A stretch of DNA of 64,000 nucleotides, from positions 1,447,501-1,511,500 of the forward strand of contig NZ_CP101505.1 in NCBI RefSeq assembly GCF_024362345.1, given 5' to 3'. Made by a program: the position numbers and the translations under genes. Below, piece by piece: positions 10,162 through 18,715 of this stretch (position 1 is its first letter; every line of letters starts with the position of its first letter). The DNA comes from Polaribacter dokdonensis. GTDB taxonomy: Bacteria; Bacteroidota; Bacteroidia; Flavobacteriales; Flavobacteriaceae. The notes beneath the pieces were generated by a model. The model was not told where the DNA came from. It saw nothing but the letters and a program-made list of their open reading frames with translations, and searched no databases.

Positions 10162-11787
10162 ATGAATAAAACAGCTTCTAAAACTAATTCTGCTCTTTTT
10201 TCTTCTTCCAATACTTGGGAAGAATTAATAGAAGATAAAACTTTTGTTGCTGTTTTTCTGTCTGATGTTTTAGAAGAATATATACAAAAACAACGTTGGT
10301 ATGGAGGTAAATCTAGTAGTTTAAAATACATTGAACTTAGTGAGTATTTTAGAATTCAACAAGATGATGAAGTTTATTTTGGTTTAATAATAGAAGTTAA
10401 TTTTGTAGAAGCATTTTATCACCATTATTTTCTACCAATATCATTTGTGTCTGATGAAAAGTTCGCAAGAGAAAGTAGAATTTTACCTATTCAATTAAAA
10501 AATCAGAAAGGGTTCATTATAGATGCAATGCATTTAGAATCTTTTAGAAAGGTGGTTTATCAGCGTATAAAAAATGCGTTGCCTATAGATAAAACTCCAG
10601 TTCAATATCATAAAACAGAAGGTTTCGAATTTCCTGCTTATAAAAGTTCAAAGTTTCTAGGAGCAGAACAGAGCAATACATCTATTATCTATAATGATAA
10701 ATATATTTTAAAATTCTTTAGAAGAATTTATGCAGATAAAAATCCTGACTATGAAATGAGTCGATTTTTATCTCACAGAAAAGAATTTAAACATACACCT
10801 ACTTACTTAGGTAGTATTAACATTATTGATTCTGAAAACACCAATATAACTATTGGTTTAATGCAGAAAATGGTACCTAATAAAGGTGATGCTTGGGAGT
10901 ATTTTTTAAAAGAAATTCATAAAATCTATAAAACTATAGATTACAAGGAAATTGCTTTTACTGATTTACCAGATATTGAAATGTTTAGCAGAACAAAAAT
11001 TTCTGAAGTAGCTCCAGAAATTATAGATTGGATTGGACTTAACCTTCTCTCGAAAGTAAAATTACTAGCACAAAGAACCGCAGAAATGCACATTGCATTA
11101 GGCTCTGAGTTTGAAGACACCTCTTTTACTCCTACTCGTTTTAATGGAGATTATACTGTTTGGTTAAAAAACAGGCTTACTTATCAATTTCAAAATAGGC
11201 TAAACTTAACCGAAAACAACCTTCATAAATTAGAAGGATATTCTTTAGAGCTAGCAAAAGAATTTTTAGAAAACAAAAACAATATTAGAAAACGTTTGGT
11301 AAATTTTGATTGGACAAAATTAAAAGGAGAACGCATTCGAATTCATGGAGATTATCATTTAGGTCAAATTCTAGTACAAAATGATGATTTCTGTATCCTA
11401 GATTTTGAAGGAGAACCAGAAAGTACCATTAGAGATCGAAAAGTAAAACAACCACCATTAAAAGATGTAGCTGGTTTATTTAGGTCTTTTCATTATGCAA
11501 TATACTCTACAATATTTAATCATCAAGATGAATATAAATTAGAAAAAGAAGAACTTTTTAAATTTGCAGAATTACTTTACAAATATTTTGTGGCTGTATT
11601 TTTAGAAACCTATAGAGCTGTAACACAAGAAAATAACCTTTCTATTGGTTACAGACATGAACGCAGATTTTTATTAGAATATTGCTTGTTAGAAAAAGCA
11701 ATTTATGAGTTAGGTTATGAACTCAATTCAAGACCAAAATGGACAATTATTCCATTAAAAGGTATTGCAAACATTATGAATTCATAA
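10162..11787 (+). CDS. mak: Maltokinase (maltose-1-phosphate forming)
   Basis: 541 aa protein of the maltokinase/aminoglycoside phosphotransferase fold. The catalytic segment IHGDYHLGQILVQND holds H395 and D397, and DFEGEP (D414) is the metal-binding motif; IHGD.HLGQ...DFEGEP is the maltokinase signature. An N-terminal KQRWYGGKSS segment matches the cap region of Mak enzymes. It phosphorylates maltose to maltose-1-phosphate, the GlgE donor. In many actinobacteria the kinase is fused or linked to trehalose synthase (TreS); here it stands alone and no treS is in the window. Gaps of 5 nt to glgE and 4 nt to glgB. Confidence 0.88.
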   Translation: MNKTASKTNSALFSSSNTWEELIEDKTFVAVFLSDVLEEYIQKQRWYGGKSSSLKYIELSEYFRIQQDDEVYFGLIIEVNFVEAFYHHYFLPISFVSDEKFARESRILPIQLKNQKGFIIDAMHLESFRKVVYQRIKNALPIDKTPVQYHKTEGFEFPAYKSSKFLGAEQSNTSIIYNDKYILKFFRRIYADKNPDYEMSRFLSHRKEFKHTPTYLGSINIIDSENTNITIGLMQKMVPNKGDAWEYFLKEIHKIYKTIDYKEIAFTDLPDIEMFSRTKISEVAPEIIDWIGLNLLSKVKLLAQRTAEMHIALGSEFEDTSFTPTRFNGDYTVWLKNRLTYQFQNRLNLTENNLHKLEGYSLELAKEFLENKNNIRKRLVNFDWTKLKGERIRIHGDYHLGQILVQNDDFCILDFEGEPESTIRDRKVKQPPLKDVAGLFRSFHYAIYSTIFNHQDEYKLEKEELFKFAELLYKYFVAVFLETYRAVTQENNLSIGYRHERRFLLEYCLLEKAIYELGYELNSRPKWTIIPLKGIANIMNS

Positions 11788-11791
11788 AATT

Positions 11792-13699
11792 ATGGCAAAT
11801 ACAAAAGTACATAGTCTTTTTACTGATTTTGATATTGATCTTTTCAAAGCAGGAAAACACTATAGATTATATGAAAAATTCGGATCTCACATCATAACAG
11901 TAGATAATGAGATAGGCACCTATTTTGCAGTTTGGGCTCCAAGTGCAAAAAAGGTTTCTGTAATTGGAGATTTTAATTTTTGGTTAGCAGAAGACCATCA
12001 ATTAAATGTTAGATGGGATGGAAGTGGAATTTGGGAAGGTTTTATTCCTGGAGTGCAAAAAGGTGCAACCTACAAATACAAAATAGAAAATTCTGATAAT
12101 AATACAACAACAGAAAAAGCAGATCCGTTTGCAAGAAGGTGTGAACATCCACCAAAAACAGCATCACAAGTTTGGGATGATGATTATAAATGGAAGGACA
12201 AAGAATGGATGAAAAACCGAAAGAAAAACAATGCTTTAGATGCACCTTTTTCTGTTTATGAAGTTCATCTAGGTTCTTGGAAAAAGCAAGTTGAAGAAAA
12301 TCGTTTTTTAAGTTATATAGAATTAGCAGATGAATTGGTGGCTTATGTAAAAGAAATGAATTTTACACATGTAGAATTTATGCCAATTATGGAGTATCCT
12401 TATGATCCAAGTTGGGGGTATCAACTAACAGGTTACTTTGCACCAACTTCACGTTTTGGATATCCAGATGAATTTAAACAATTGGTAGATACTTTTCATG
12501 AAAATGGAATAGGAGTTTTACTAGATTGGGTACCCTCTCATTTTCCTTCAGATGATCATGGTTTAGGCTTTTTTGATGGCTCTCATTTATACGAACATCC
12601 AGACAGAAGAAAAGGTTATCATCAAGATTGGAAAAGTTTAATTTTTAATTATGGTAGAAACGAAATAAAAGCATTTTTAATAAGTAATGCCATTTTTTGG
12701 TTAGACCAATATCATGCAGATGGTTTAAGAGTAGATGCTGTTGCTTCTATGTTATTCTTAGATTATTCAAGAGAAGAAGGTCAATGGGAACCAAATATCT
12801 ATGGAGGAAGAGAATATTTAGAAGCCATAGATTTTATTAAAGATATGAATGCTACTGTTTATGAAGCTTTTCCTGATGTGCAAACAATTGCTGAAGAATC
12901 TACTTCTTTCCCAAAGGTATCTAGACCCATTTATGATGGTGGTTTAGGTTTTGGAATGAAATGGATGATGGGTTGGATGCATGATACATTAGGTTATTTT
13001 CAGAAAGAGCCTGTGTATAGAAAACATCATCAGAATGAATTAACATTTGGCTTAAACTATGCTTTCTCTGAGAATTTTATGTTACCTCTTTCTCATGATG
13101 AAGTTGTGTATGGTAAAAAATCGATTGTGGATAAAATGCCTGGGGATGAATGGCAAAAATTTGCAAATTTACGTTTGCTATATAGCTTTATGTACACACA
13201 TCCAGGAACTAAATTATTGTTTCAAGGAGGTGAATTTGGACAAACCTCAGAATGGAATTTTGAAGGCAGTTTGGACTGGCATTTACTAAATTATGATGTT
13301 CATAAAGGAGCTCAAACTCTGGTAAAAGATTTAAATAAATTATACAAAACAGAACCTGCATTATTCGAAAAGCAATTTAGCCATGAAGGTTTTGAATGGA
13401 TAGATCATTCTGATCATCAAAATTCTGTAATGAGCTACATTAGAAAAGGTAATAACGAAAAAGACAACCTTTTAATAATTCTTAACTACACTCCTATTCC
13501 TAGAGAGGAATATAGAATTGGCTTGCCAAAGAAAGGAACTTTAATAGAAGTTTTTAATAGTGATGCTACTAAATATAATGGAACTGGTAATTTTAAAACA
13601 GAAAAATTAAGTTCTGACAATAAAGAATGGAATGGAAGAGAAAACTCGATTGCCATTAACTTGCCTCCATTAGGAATGCTTGCATTTAAATATAAGTAA
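11792..13699 (+). CDS. glgB: 1,4-alpha-glucan branching enzyme
   Basis: Introduces alpha-1,6 branches. 635 aa with an N-terminal CBM48-like domain (FAVWAPSAKKVSVIGDFNFW, about 45-60), a GH13_9 catalytic barrel and a C-terminal beta domain. Visible catalytic features: YEVHLGSW, DWVPSHFP, nucleophile D315 in GLRVDAVASML, acid/base E368 in IAEEST and LPLSHDEVVYGKKS. Somewhat shorter than E. coli GlgB because it lacks the extra N1 domain. Last gene of the tight five-gene run, followed by a hairpin terminator at 13707. Confidence 0.96.
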   Translation: MANTKVHSLFTDFDIDLFKAGKHYRLYEKFGSHIITVDNEIGTYFAVWAPSAKKVSVIGDFNFWLAEDHQLNVRWDGSGIWEGFIPGVQKGATYKYKIENSDNNTTTEKADPFARRCEHPPKTASQVWDDDYKWKDKEWMKNRKKNNALDAPFSVYEVHLGSWKKQVEENRFLSYIELADELVAYVKEMNFTHVEFMPIMEYPYDPSWGYQLTGYFAPTSRFGYPDEFKQLVDTFHENGIGVLLDWVPSHFPSDDHGLGFFDGSHLYEHPDRRKGYHQDWKSLIFNYGRNEIKAFLISNAIFWLDQYHADGLRVDAVASMLFLDYSREEGQWEPNIYGGREYLEAIDFIKDMNATVYEAFPDVQTIAEESTSFPKVSRPIYDGGLGFGMKWMMGWMHDTLGYFQKEPVYRKHHQNELTFGLNYAFSENFMLPLSHDEVVYGKKSIVDKMPGDEWQKFANLRLLYSFMYTHPGTKLLFQGGEFGQTSEWNFEGSLDWHLLNYDVHKGAQTLVKDLNKLYKTEPALFEKQFSHEGFEWIDHSDHQNSVMSYIRKGNNEKDNLLIILNYTPIPREEYRIGLPKKGTLIEVFNSDATKYNGTGNFKTEKLSSDNKEWNGRENSIAINLPPLGMLAFKYK

Positions 13700-13706
13700 A
13701 ATCGAG

Positions 13707-13758
13707 CCACTTTTTTATTGAAATAGTCTTAGAACAATATCAATAAAAAGTGGTTTTA
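13707..13758 (+). terminator. Hairpin terminator after glgB
   Basis: CCACTTTTTTATTG (13707-13720) pairs with CAATAAAAAGTGG (13741-13753) with one bulged T and a 20-nt loop, followed by TTTTATT. It separates the GlgE-pathway operon from the GH31 gene, which then needs its own promoter in 13760-13961; I see no convincing box there. Confidence 0.6.
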
Positions 13759-13961
13759 TTGCATACTTCATAACCAAAACTAGTTTTAATTACGACTTCA
13801 AAAAAACTCTCTTTTTTAGGGAAAAGAAATGCTATTCTATTTATTTTTAAATAAATAAGCAATATTTTTACAACCAACATTAGCCAATTCTAAGTAATGT
13901 TTCACCTTTATTTTAAGTTGAAAATTGTTTATTATTAGCATCAACATAATCAAAATTTATT

Positions 13962-16367
13962 ATGATTGTAAATACAGAATTAGAACAAAAAGGAAATTTA
14001 TTTCCAAACGAAATTATAAAATATAAAAAAGACGTAGACACACTTTACTTCACCACAAAAAACAATGTAGTATTACAAGTTACAGTGGTTAGAGACAGTG
14101 TTATTCGATTTAGATATTCAACTACAGGTAAATTCGAGAAAGATTTTTCTTATGGAGTTACCATTCATGCATCTAGAGGATACAATTTCTTGAATGTGTC
14201 TGAAGATGAAACACATTATATAATTGTAACCTCTAAATTAGTATGCAAAGTAGAAAAAGAAAGTTTACAAGTAAGCTTGTTTGATGCTTTAGATATGAGC
14301 TTAATTAATGAAGACGAAATTGGTTTTCACTGGGAAGAAAGTTACGAATTTGGTGGAGACATCGTAAAAATGAGTAAAACTTGCCAAAAAGCGGAAAGTT
14401 TTTATGGTTTAGGAGATAAGCCAGTAGATGTGAATATGAAAGGAAAACGTTTTGAAAACTGGGCAACAGATTCTTATGCGTTTGGTAAACATACAGATCC
14501 TATATATAAGGCAATACCTTTTTATACAGCTATTCAGAATAATAAGGCCTATGGAATTTTCTTTGATAATACATTTAAAACACATTTCGATTTTGCTCAA
14601 GAAAGAAGAAATGTAACTAGTTTCTGGGCTCAAGGAGGTGAAATGAATTACTATTTCATTTATGGTCCAAAAATGGAAGATGTCGTTGCTAATTATACAG
14701 ATTTAACTGGTAAACCTCACACAATGCCTCCATTATGGGCATTAGGTTTTCATCAATGTAAATGGAGTTATTATCCAGAAAGTAATGTAAAACAAATCAC
14801 AAAAACATTTAGAGATTTACAAATACCATGTGATGCTATTTATTTAGACATTGATTATATGGATGGCTTTAGATGTTTTACTTGGGATAAAAATCATTTT
14901 CCAGATCCAAAAAGAATGGTGAAAGAGTTAGAAGAAGATGGTTTTAAAACTGTAGTAATTATAGACCCAGGAATTAAAATAGATTTAGAATACGATGTTT
15001 TTAAAGAAGCCTTAGATAAAGATTATTTCTGTAAAAGAGCAGATGGGCCTTATATGAAAGGAAAAGTTTGGCCAGGAGAATGTTATTTTCCAGATTATAC
15101 CAAACCAGAAGTTAGAGAATGGTGGTCTGGTTTATTTAAAGAGTTGATAGAAGATATAGGCGTAAAAGGTGTTTGGAATGACATGAATGAGCCAGCTGTA
15201 ATGGATGTGCCAAACAAATCTTTTCCTAATGATGTAAGACATGATTATGATGGCAACCCTTGTTCTCATAGAAAAGCGCACAATATTTATGGTACACAAA
15301 TGGCACGTGCTACCTATCATGGTTTAAAGAAGTATGCGTATCCTAAAAGACCATTTGTAATTACAAGATCTGCATATTCAGGTGCTCAAAGATATACATC
15401 TACTTGGATGGGTGATAACGTTGCAACTTGGGAACATTTAGCAATTGCCAATAACCAAGCACAAAGAATGGCAATGTCTGGGTTCTCTTTTGCAGGTTCA
15501 GATATTGGTGGTTTTGCAGAACAACCTCAAGGAGAATTATTTGCAAGATGGATTCAACTAGGAGTTTTCCATGCATTTTGTAGAGTACATTCTTCTGGAG
15601 ATCATGGAGATCAAGAACCTTGGGTATTTGGTGATGAAATTACAGATATTGTTAGAAAATTTGTTGAGTTAAGATATCAACTATTACCATATTTATATAC
15701 TGCATTCTGGAATCATATTAATAATGGAACACCGATTTTAAAATCTTTGGTTTTATTTGATCAAGAAGATGTGCATACACATTACAGAAGTGATGAATTT
15801 ATTTATGGAGAACATATTTTAGTTTGTCCGATTCAAGAGCCAAATGCCAAAGGTAGACGTATGTATATACCTAGAGGAAAATGGTATAACTTCTGGAATG
15901 ATGAAGTTGTAGAAGGAGGAAAAGAATCTTGGGTAGATGCAGATTTAGACAGTATGCCAATTTTCATTAAAGAAGGAGCTGTAATTCCTAAATATCCAGT
16001 ACAACAATATGTAGGAGAGAAGAAATTTGACGCCATAACTTTAGATGTGTATTACAAAGTAGGTAAAGAAAAATCTAAATTATATGATGATGCGCATGAT
16101 GGGTATGATTATAAAAAAGGAAGATATAGTTTACGAACTTTTAAAGTAACTGGTAAGAAAAATGATTTTATATTAAATCAGCATAAAGAGGGTAAATTTG
16201 ATGCTCCTTATCAGAATTTTAACATTGTAATTCACAATTTACCATTTAAAGTTACTTCTGTACAAGTAGATAATGTTGAAGTAGATTTAAGCAGAATTTC
16301 TAGTGATAACCATCACACAATCAGTGTAGATAAAACATTTACTGAGTTGCATATATTTGGTGAATAA
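13962..16367 (+). CDS. GH31 alpha-glucosidase
   Basis: 801 aa glycoside hydrolase family 31 enzyme. The N-terminal beta-sandwich (to about 235) precedes the barrel: GFHQCKWSYYPESNV, YLDIDYMDGFRCFTWD, nucleophile D407 in VWNDMNEPA, acid/base D485 in TWMGDNVATWE, and GSDIGGF. No signal peptide is seen, so it is probably cytoplasmic and trims glucose from maltodextrins or glycogen fragments. It follows the GlgE operon after 262 nt and a terminator-like hairpin, so it is functionally linked but possibly transcribed separately. Exact linkage preference cannot be read from sequence. Confidence 0.93.
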   Translation: MIVNTELEQKGNLFPNEIIKYKKDVDTLYFTTKNNVVLQVTVVRDSVIRFRYSTTGKFEKDFSYGVTIHASRGYNFLNVSEDETHYIIVTSKLVCKVEKESLQVSLFDALDMSLINEDEIGFHWEESYEFGGDIVKMSKTCQKAESFYGLGDKPVDVNMKGKRFENWATDSYAFGKHTDPIYKAIPFYTAIQNNKAYGIFFDNTFKTHFDFAQERRNVTSFWAQGGEMNYYFIYGPKMEDVVANYTDLTGKPHTMPPLWALGFHQCKWSYYPESNVKQITKTFRDLQIPCDAIYLDIDYMDGFRCFTWDKNHFPDPKRMVKELEEDGFKTVVIIDPGIKIDLEYDVFKEALDKDYFCKRADGPYMKGKVWPGECYFPDYTKPEVREWWSGLFKELIEDIGVKGVWNDMNEPAVMDVPNKSFPNDVRHDYDGNPCSHRKAHNIYGTQMARATYHGLKKYAYPKRPFVITRSAYSGAQRYTSTWMGDNVATWEHLAIANNQAQRMAMSGFSFAGSDIGGFAEQPQGELFARWIQLGVFHAFCRVHSSGDHGDQEPWVFGDEITDIVRKFVELRYQLLPYLYTAFWNHINNGTPILKSLVLFDQEDVHTHYRSDEFIYGEHILVCPIQEPNAKGRRMYIPRGKWYNFWNDEVVEGGKESWVDADLDSMPIFIKEGAVIPKYPVQQYVGEKKFDAITLDVYYKVGKEKSKLYDDAHDGYDYKKGRYSLRTFKVTGKKNDFILNQHKEGKFDAPYQNFNIVIHNLPFKVTSVQVDNVEVDLSRISSDNHHTISVDKTFTELHIFGE

Positions 16368-16391
16368 AGCTTAAATTTTGTTATAAAAAAA

Positions 16392-16421
16392 AGAGGCCTC
16401 CCCAAAAATGGGGAGGCCTCT
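16392..16421. repeat. GC-rich perfect palindrome (hairpin 1)
   Basis: AGAGGCCTCCCCA, loop AAAA, TGGGGAGGCCTCT: a 13-bp perfect stem, 9 of 13 bp being G-C in an AT-rich genome. An A-run precedes it on the plus strand, so a T-run follows it only on the minus strand. As a terminator it would therefore face leftward, towards the 3' end of the GH31 gene. A second dyad starts at the next base. Confidence 0.8.
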
Positions 16422-16461
16422 CCCTATTTATGGGGAGAAGTGAATTTCACCATAAATAGGG
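16422..16461. repeat. Adjacent palindrome (hairpin 2)
   Basis: CCCTATTTATGG (16422-16433) and CCATAAATAGGG (16450-16461) are exact inverted repeats around a 16-nt loop that contains a small TGAA/TTCA dyad. It abuts hairpin 1 without a gap. The pair looks like a composite intergenic palindromic element; copy number elsewhere in the genome is unknown. Confidence 0.75.
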
Positions 16462-16543
16462 ATTGTTTTGTATGTAATAATGCTCTACATTTGAAGTATA
16501 ATTAGTAAATACCCCAATTTACTATTGTGTAATTTTTTTGGCG

Positions 16544-16581
16544 AAAAAAAAGCGGATAAAGTTTTCTTTATTCGCTTTTTT
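16544..16581 (+). terminator. Intrinsic terminator, both orientations
   Basis: An A-run then AGCGGATAAAG, loop TTTT, CTTTATTCGCT and a T-run (one G-T pair). It is plausible as the real terminator of GH31 on the plus strand and of minus-strand transcripts from 16865 leftward. Confidence 0.7.
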
Positions 16582-16631
16582 CATTTGTAAATCTGTTTGG
16601 TCGTTAATTTCTTTTTTCTAGCAATTTTTAA

Positions 16632-16681
16632 TTTTCATAGCAAAGTATTTTCTTTTTCATAGCGTAAATACTTTTCATAGC
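16632..16681. repeat. Three direct copies of TTTTCATAGC
   Basis: TTTTCATAGC occurs at 16632-16641, 16654-16663 and 16672-16681, with starts 22 and 18 nt apart, in otherwise low-complexity T-rich DNA. On the minus strand each copy reads GCTATGAAAA and so contains an ATG. A minus-strand 16-codon frame (MKSIYAMKKK...) spans them, but I do not call it a gene. Confidence 0.6.
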
Positions 16682-16715
16682 TTTTATTTTTTTCTCTTTT
16701 TCTAGTCATTTGGTG

Positions 16716-16865
16716 TTAAGAAATCTGCTTTTGCTTATTCTTAATATCTTTATCTTTATTAAAGGCAAGTGCAATTAAGGCTACTTCTGTTAATAATAAA
16801 GCAATTTTTAATTTTTTACTTTTACTTACTGCAGCTGTTAAGCCTAATATTTTTGTTGCGATCAT
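16716..16865 (-). CDS. Small membrane-like protein, 49 aa, unknown
   Basis: A short frame beginning MIATKILGLTAAVSKSKKLK, followed by the hydrophobic run IALLLTEVALIALAF (about 21-35) and a Lys-rich tail (NKDKDIKNKQKQ). It looks like a single-pass membrane peptide with a positive C-terminus. Support: codon use like the neighbours, a TATCTTTG promoter box ending 35 nt upstream of the ATG, and an isolated position that would otherwise be an unexplained 650-nt gap. No family recognised. It could be chance, but the amphipathic layout argues against that. Confidence 0.55.
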   Translation of the reverse strand: MIATKILGLTAAVSKSKKLKIALLLTEVALIALAFNKDKDIKNKQKQIS

Positions 16866-16899
16866 AATGTTGATTTTGTGGTTTTTCTTTTTCTTGATT

Positions 16900-16907
16900 C
16901 AAAGATA
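16900..16907 (-). promoter_or_regulatory. Promoter -7 box for the small ORF
   Basis: In reverse complement TATCTTTG, matching TAnnTTTG, 35 nt before the ATG at 16865. No TTG lies at the ideal 19-20 nt distance; the nearest is 26 nt upstream. The promoter is therefore only half supported. Confidence 0.45.
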
Positions 16908-16960
16908 CCATTGAAATACAGCTCGTATTAATGCAAACGAATTAAAAAGTAACTCAAATA

Positions 16961-16994
16961 AAAAAACCTCGAAATTTAATTTCGAGGTTTTTTT
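16961..16994 (-). terminator. Terminator after prfA
   Basis: AAAAAACCTCGAAATT paired with AATTTCGAGGTTTTTT, a strong symmetric hairpin flanked by A- and T-runs, 21 nt beyond the prfA stop on the minus strand. It works in either direction. Confidence 0.9.
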
Positions 16995-17014
16995 TAAATA
17001 TGAATTAGAGCTAA

Positions 17015-18091
17015 TTAAATTCCATCTCCTAATTCTTTTAACTTTTCTGTATTCTCTGCCAACATTAATTCATCAATTATTTTTTGAATATCACCATTCA
17101 TAATATTTGGTAAATCATATAAAGACAAACCAATTCTATGGTCTGTAACCCTACCTTGTGCATAATTGTAGGTTCTAATTTTTGCACTTCTATCTCCAGA
17201 AGAAACCATAGAACCACGCTTTAAAGCGTCTTCTGCTTGCTTTTTAGCCAATTCCATATCATATAAACGAGATCTTAAAACTTTAAAAGCTTTCTCTTTA
17301 TTTTTATGTTGCGATTTTTGATCTTGACATTGTGCAACCAAACCTGTTGGTATGTGTGTTAAACGAACAGCTGAATATGTTGTGTTTACAGACTGACCTC
17401 CAGGACCTGATGAACAGAAGAAATCTATTCTTACATCTTTAGGATTAATCTCTACATCAAACTCTTCTGCTTCTGGGAATACCATACAAGTTGCTGCAGA
17501 AGTATGCACTCTACCTTGTGTTTCTGTTTGTGGAACTCTTTGCACACGATGCACACCTGCTTCGAATTTTAAAATTCCATAAACATCATCTCCATTTACT
17601 TCGAATTGAATTTCTTTAAAACCGCCATTTGTACCTTCTGAATAATCTACTGTAGAAACTTTCCAACCTTTACTTTCGCAATATTTGGTATACATTCTAA
17701 ATAAATCTCCTGCAAAAATACTAGCTTCATCACCACCTGTTCCTGCACGTAATTCTACCACAGCATTTTTAGCATCTTCAGGGTCTTTTGGTATCAATAA
17801 AAATTTAATTTCATCTTCCAATTCAGGTATTCTTGTATTGGCTTCCTCCATTTCCATTTTAGCCATTTCTGTCATTTCTGCATCAGAACCATCAGCAATA
17901 ATTTCTTTTGCTTCTTCTATATTGTTCATTAAGGTTTGATATTCATCACCCTTTTTTACAACATCTCCTAAATCTTTATATTCTTTCATCAATTGCGCAT
18001 AACGCTTCTGATCCATAATAATTTCTGGTTGTATAATTAAATCAGAAACCTCATCATAACGTTGCTTAACAATTCTTAGCTTATCTACCAT
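17015..18091 (-). CDS. prfA: Peptide chain release factor 1
   Basis: Terminates translation at UAA and UAG. 358 aa, full length. The GGQ loop ([17 protein letters not shown]), whose glutamine drives peptidyl-tRNA hydrolysis, and the codon-recognition PxT tripeptide (here PQT in [18 protein letters not shown]) are both present. Gly-Gly-Asp-Glu-Ala ([18 protein letters not shown]) is also typical of RF1. No internal frameshift is seen. It stands as a single gene between its terminator and a divergently oriented lipoprotein. Confidence 0.97.
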   Translation of the reverse strand: MVDKLRIVKQRYDEVSDLIIQPEIIMDQKRYAQLMKEYKDLGDVVKKGDEYQTLMNNIEEAKEIIADGSDAEMTEMAKMEMEEANTRIPELEDEIKFLLIPKDPEDAKNAVVELRAGTGGDEASIFAGDLFRMYTKYCESKGWKVSTVDYSEGTNGGFKEIQFEVNGDDVYGILKFEAGVHRVQRVPQTETQGRVHTSAATCMVFPEAEEFDVEINPKDVRIDFFCSSGPGGQSVNTTYSAVRLTHIPTGLVAQCQDQKSQHKNKEKAFKVLRSRLYDMELAKKQAEDALKRGSMVSSGDRSAKIRTYNYAQGRVTDHRIGLSLYDLPNIMNGDIQKIIDELMLAENTEKLKELGDGI

Positions 18092-18274
18092 CTTCTACTC
18101 TTTTCTTGGTTTGCGAATTTACAATTTTTATAGGAATTATTTTTTATTATCATTTAACTATATTTGAGTAAACTTGCTTTGTGTCTTAAACATAGTAATG
18201 ATAAAATTTATTATTTATGCATTACTCTTATAAAGTAGTTTTTAAAATGAAAACGAGAACTAAATAAATGAACC

Positions 18275-18715
18275 TTGTTTATTAAAAAATACATAGCTCT
18301 GATTTTTATTGCATTAAGCTTTAGTTGTTCTAAAAATACAATTAAAAGTCAAAAACCTTTATTTTTAGTGGGTAATTGGCAAAGAGTTAATGACAAGCCG
18401 AATGAAAAAACTTTTGAAGTTTGGAAGAATAATTTAACAGGTATTGGCTACACTCTTTCTGAAAATAAAAAGATTTTTGAAGAAGACTTACGAATAATAA
18501 CTATAAAAGACACACTATATTTAGAAGTGACTGGAGTTAACCAAACTGCAACTCTATTTCAATTCACCTCACAAACAGATTCTTCATTTGTCTGTGAAAA
18601 TCCTAAAAATGAGTTTCCAAAAAAAATTAAATATTGGTTAGAGAAAGATACTCTTAGAGCTTTAGTTTCTTCTAAAGATTTTAGTATTGATTTTAATTTT
18701 GTTTTAATACAGTAA
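18275..18715 (+). CDS. Small lipoprotein, DUF6265-like, TTG start
   Basis: 146 aa. A basic, hydrophobic leader ends in the lipobox LSFSC (Cys at about 19), so it is a predicted lipoprotein. The body (LVGNWQRVN...FEVWKN...GYTLSE...FVCENPKNEFPKKIKYWL) resembles the DUF6265 pattern, a small lipocalin-like beta fold of unknown role. The start is TTG: an in-frame TGA lies 6 nt upstream, and the ATG at 18268 is out of frame and runs into a stop after five codons. The 3' end overlaps the convergent kinase gene by 23 nt. Confidence 0.75.
   Translation: MFIKKYIALIFIALSFSCSKNTIKSQKPLFLVGNWQRVNDKPNEKTFEVWKNNLTGIGYTLSENKKIFEEDLRIITIKDTLYLEVTGVNQTATLFQFTSQTDSSFVCENPKNEFPKKIKYWLEKDTLRALVSSKDFSIDFNFVLIQ

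Noticed and set aside
16639..16690. Minus-strand 16-codon frame (MKSIYAMKKK...) across the TTTTCATAGC repeats
   Set aside because: Too short, no promoter or start context of its own, and low-complexity AT-rich DNA gives such frames by chance.
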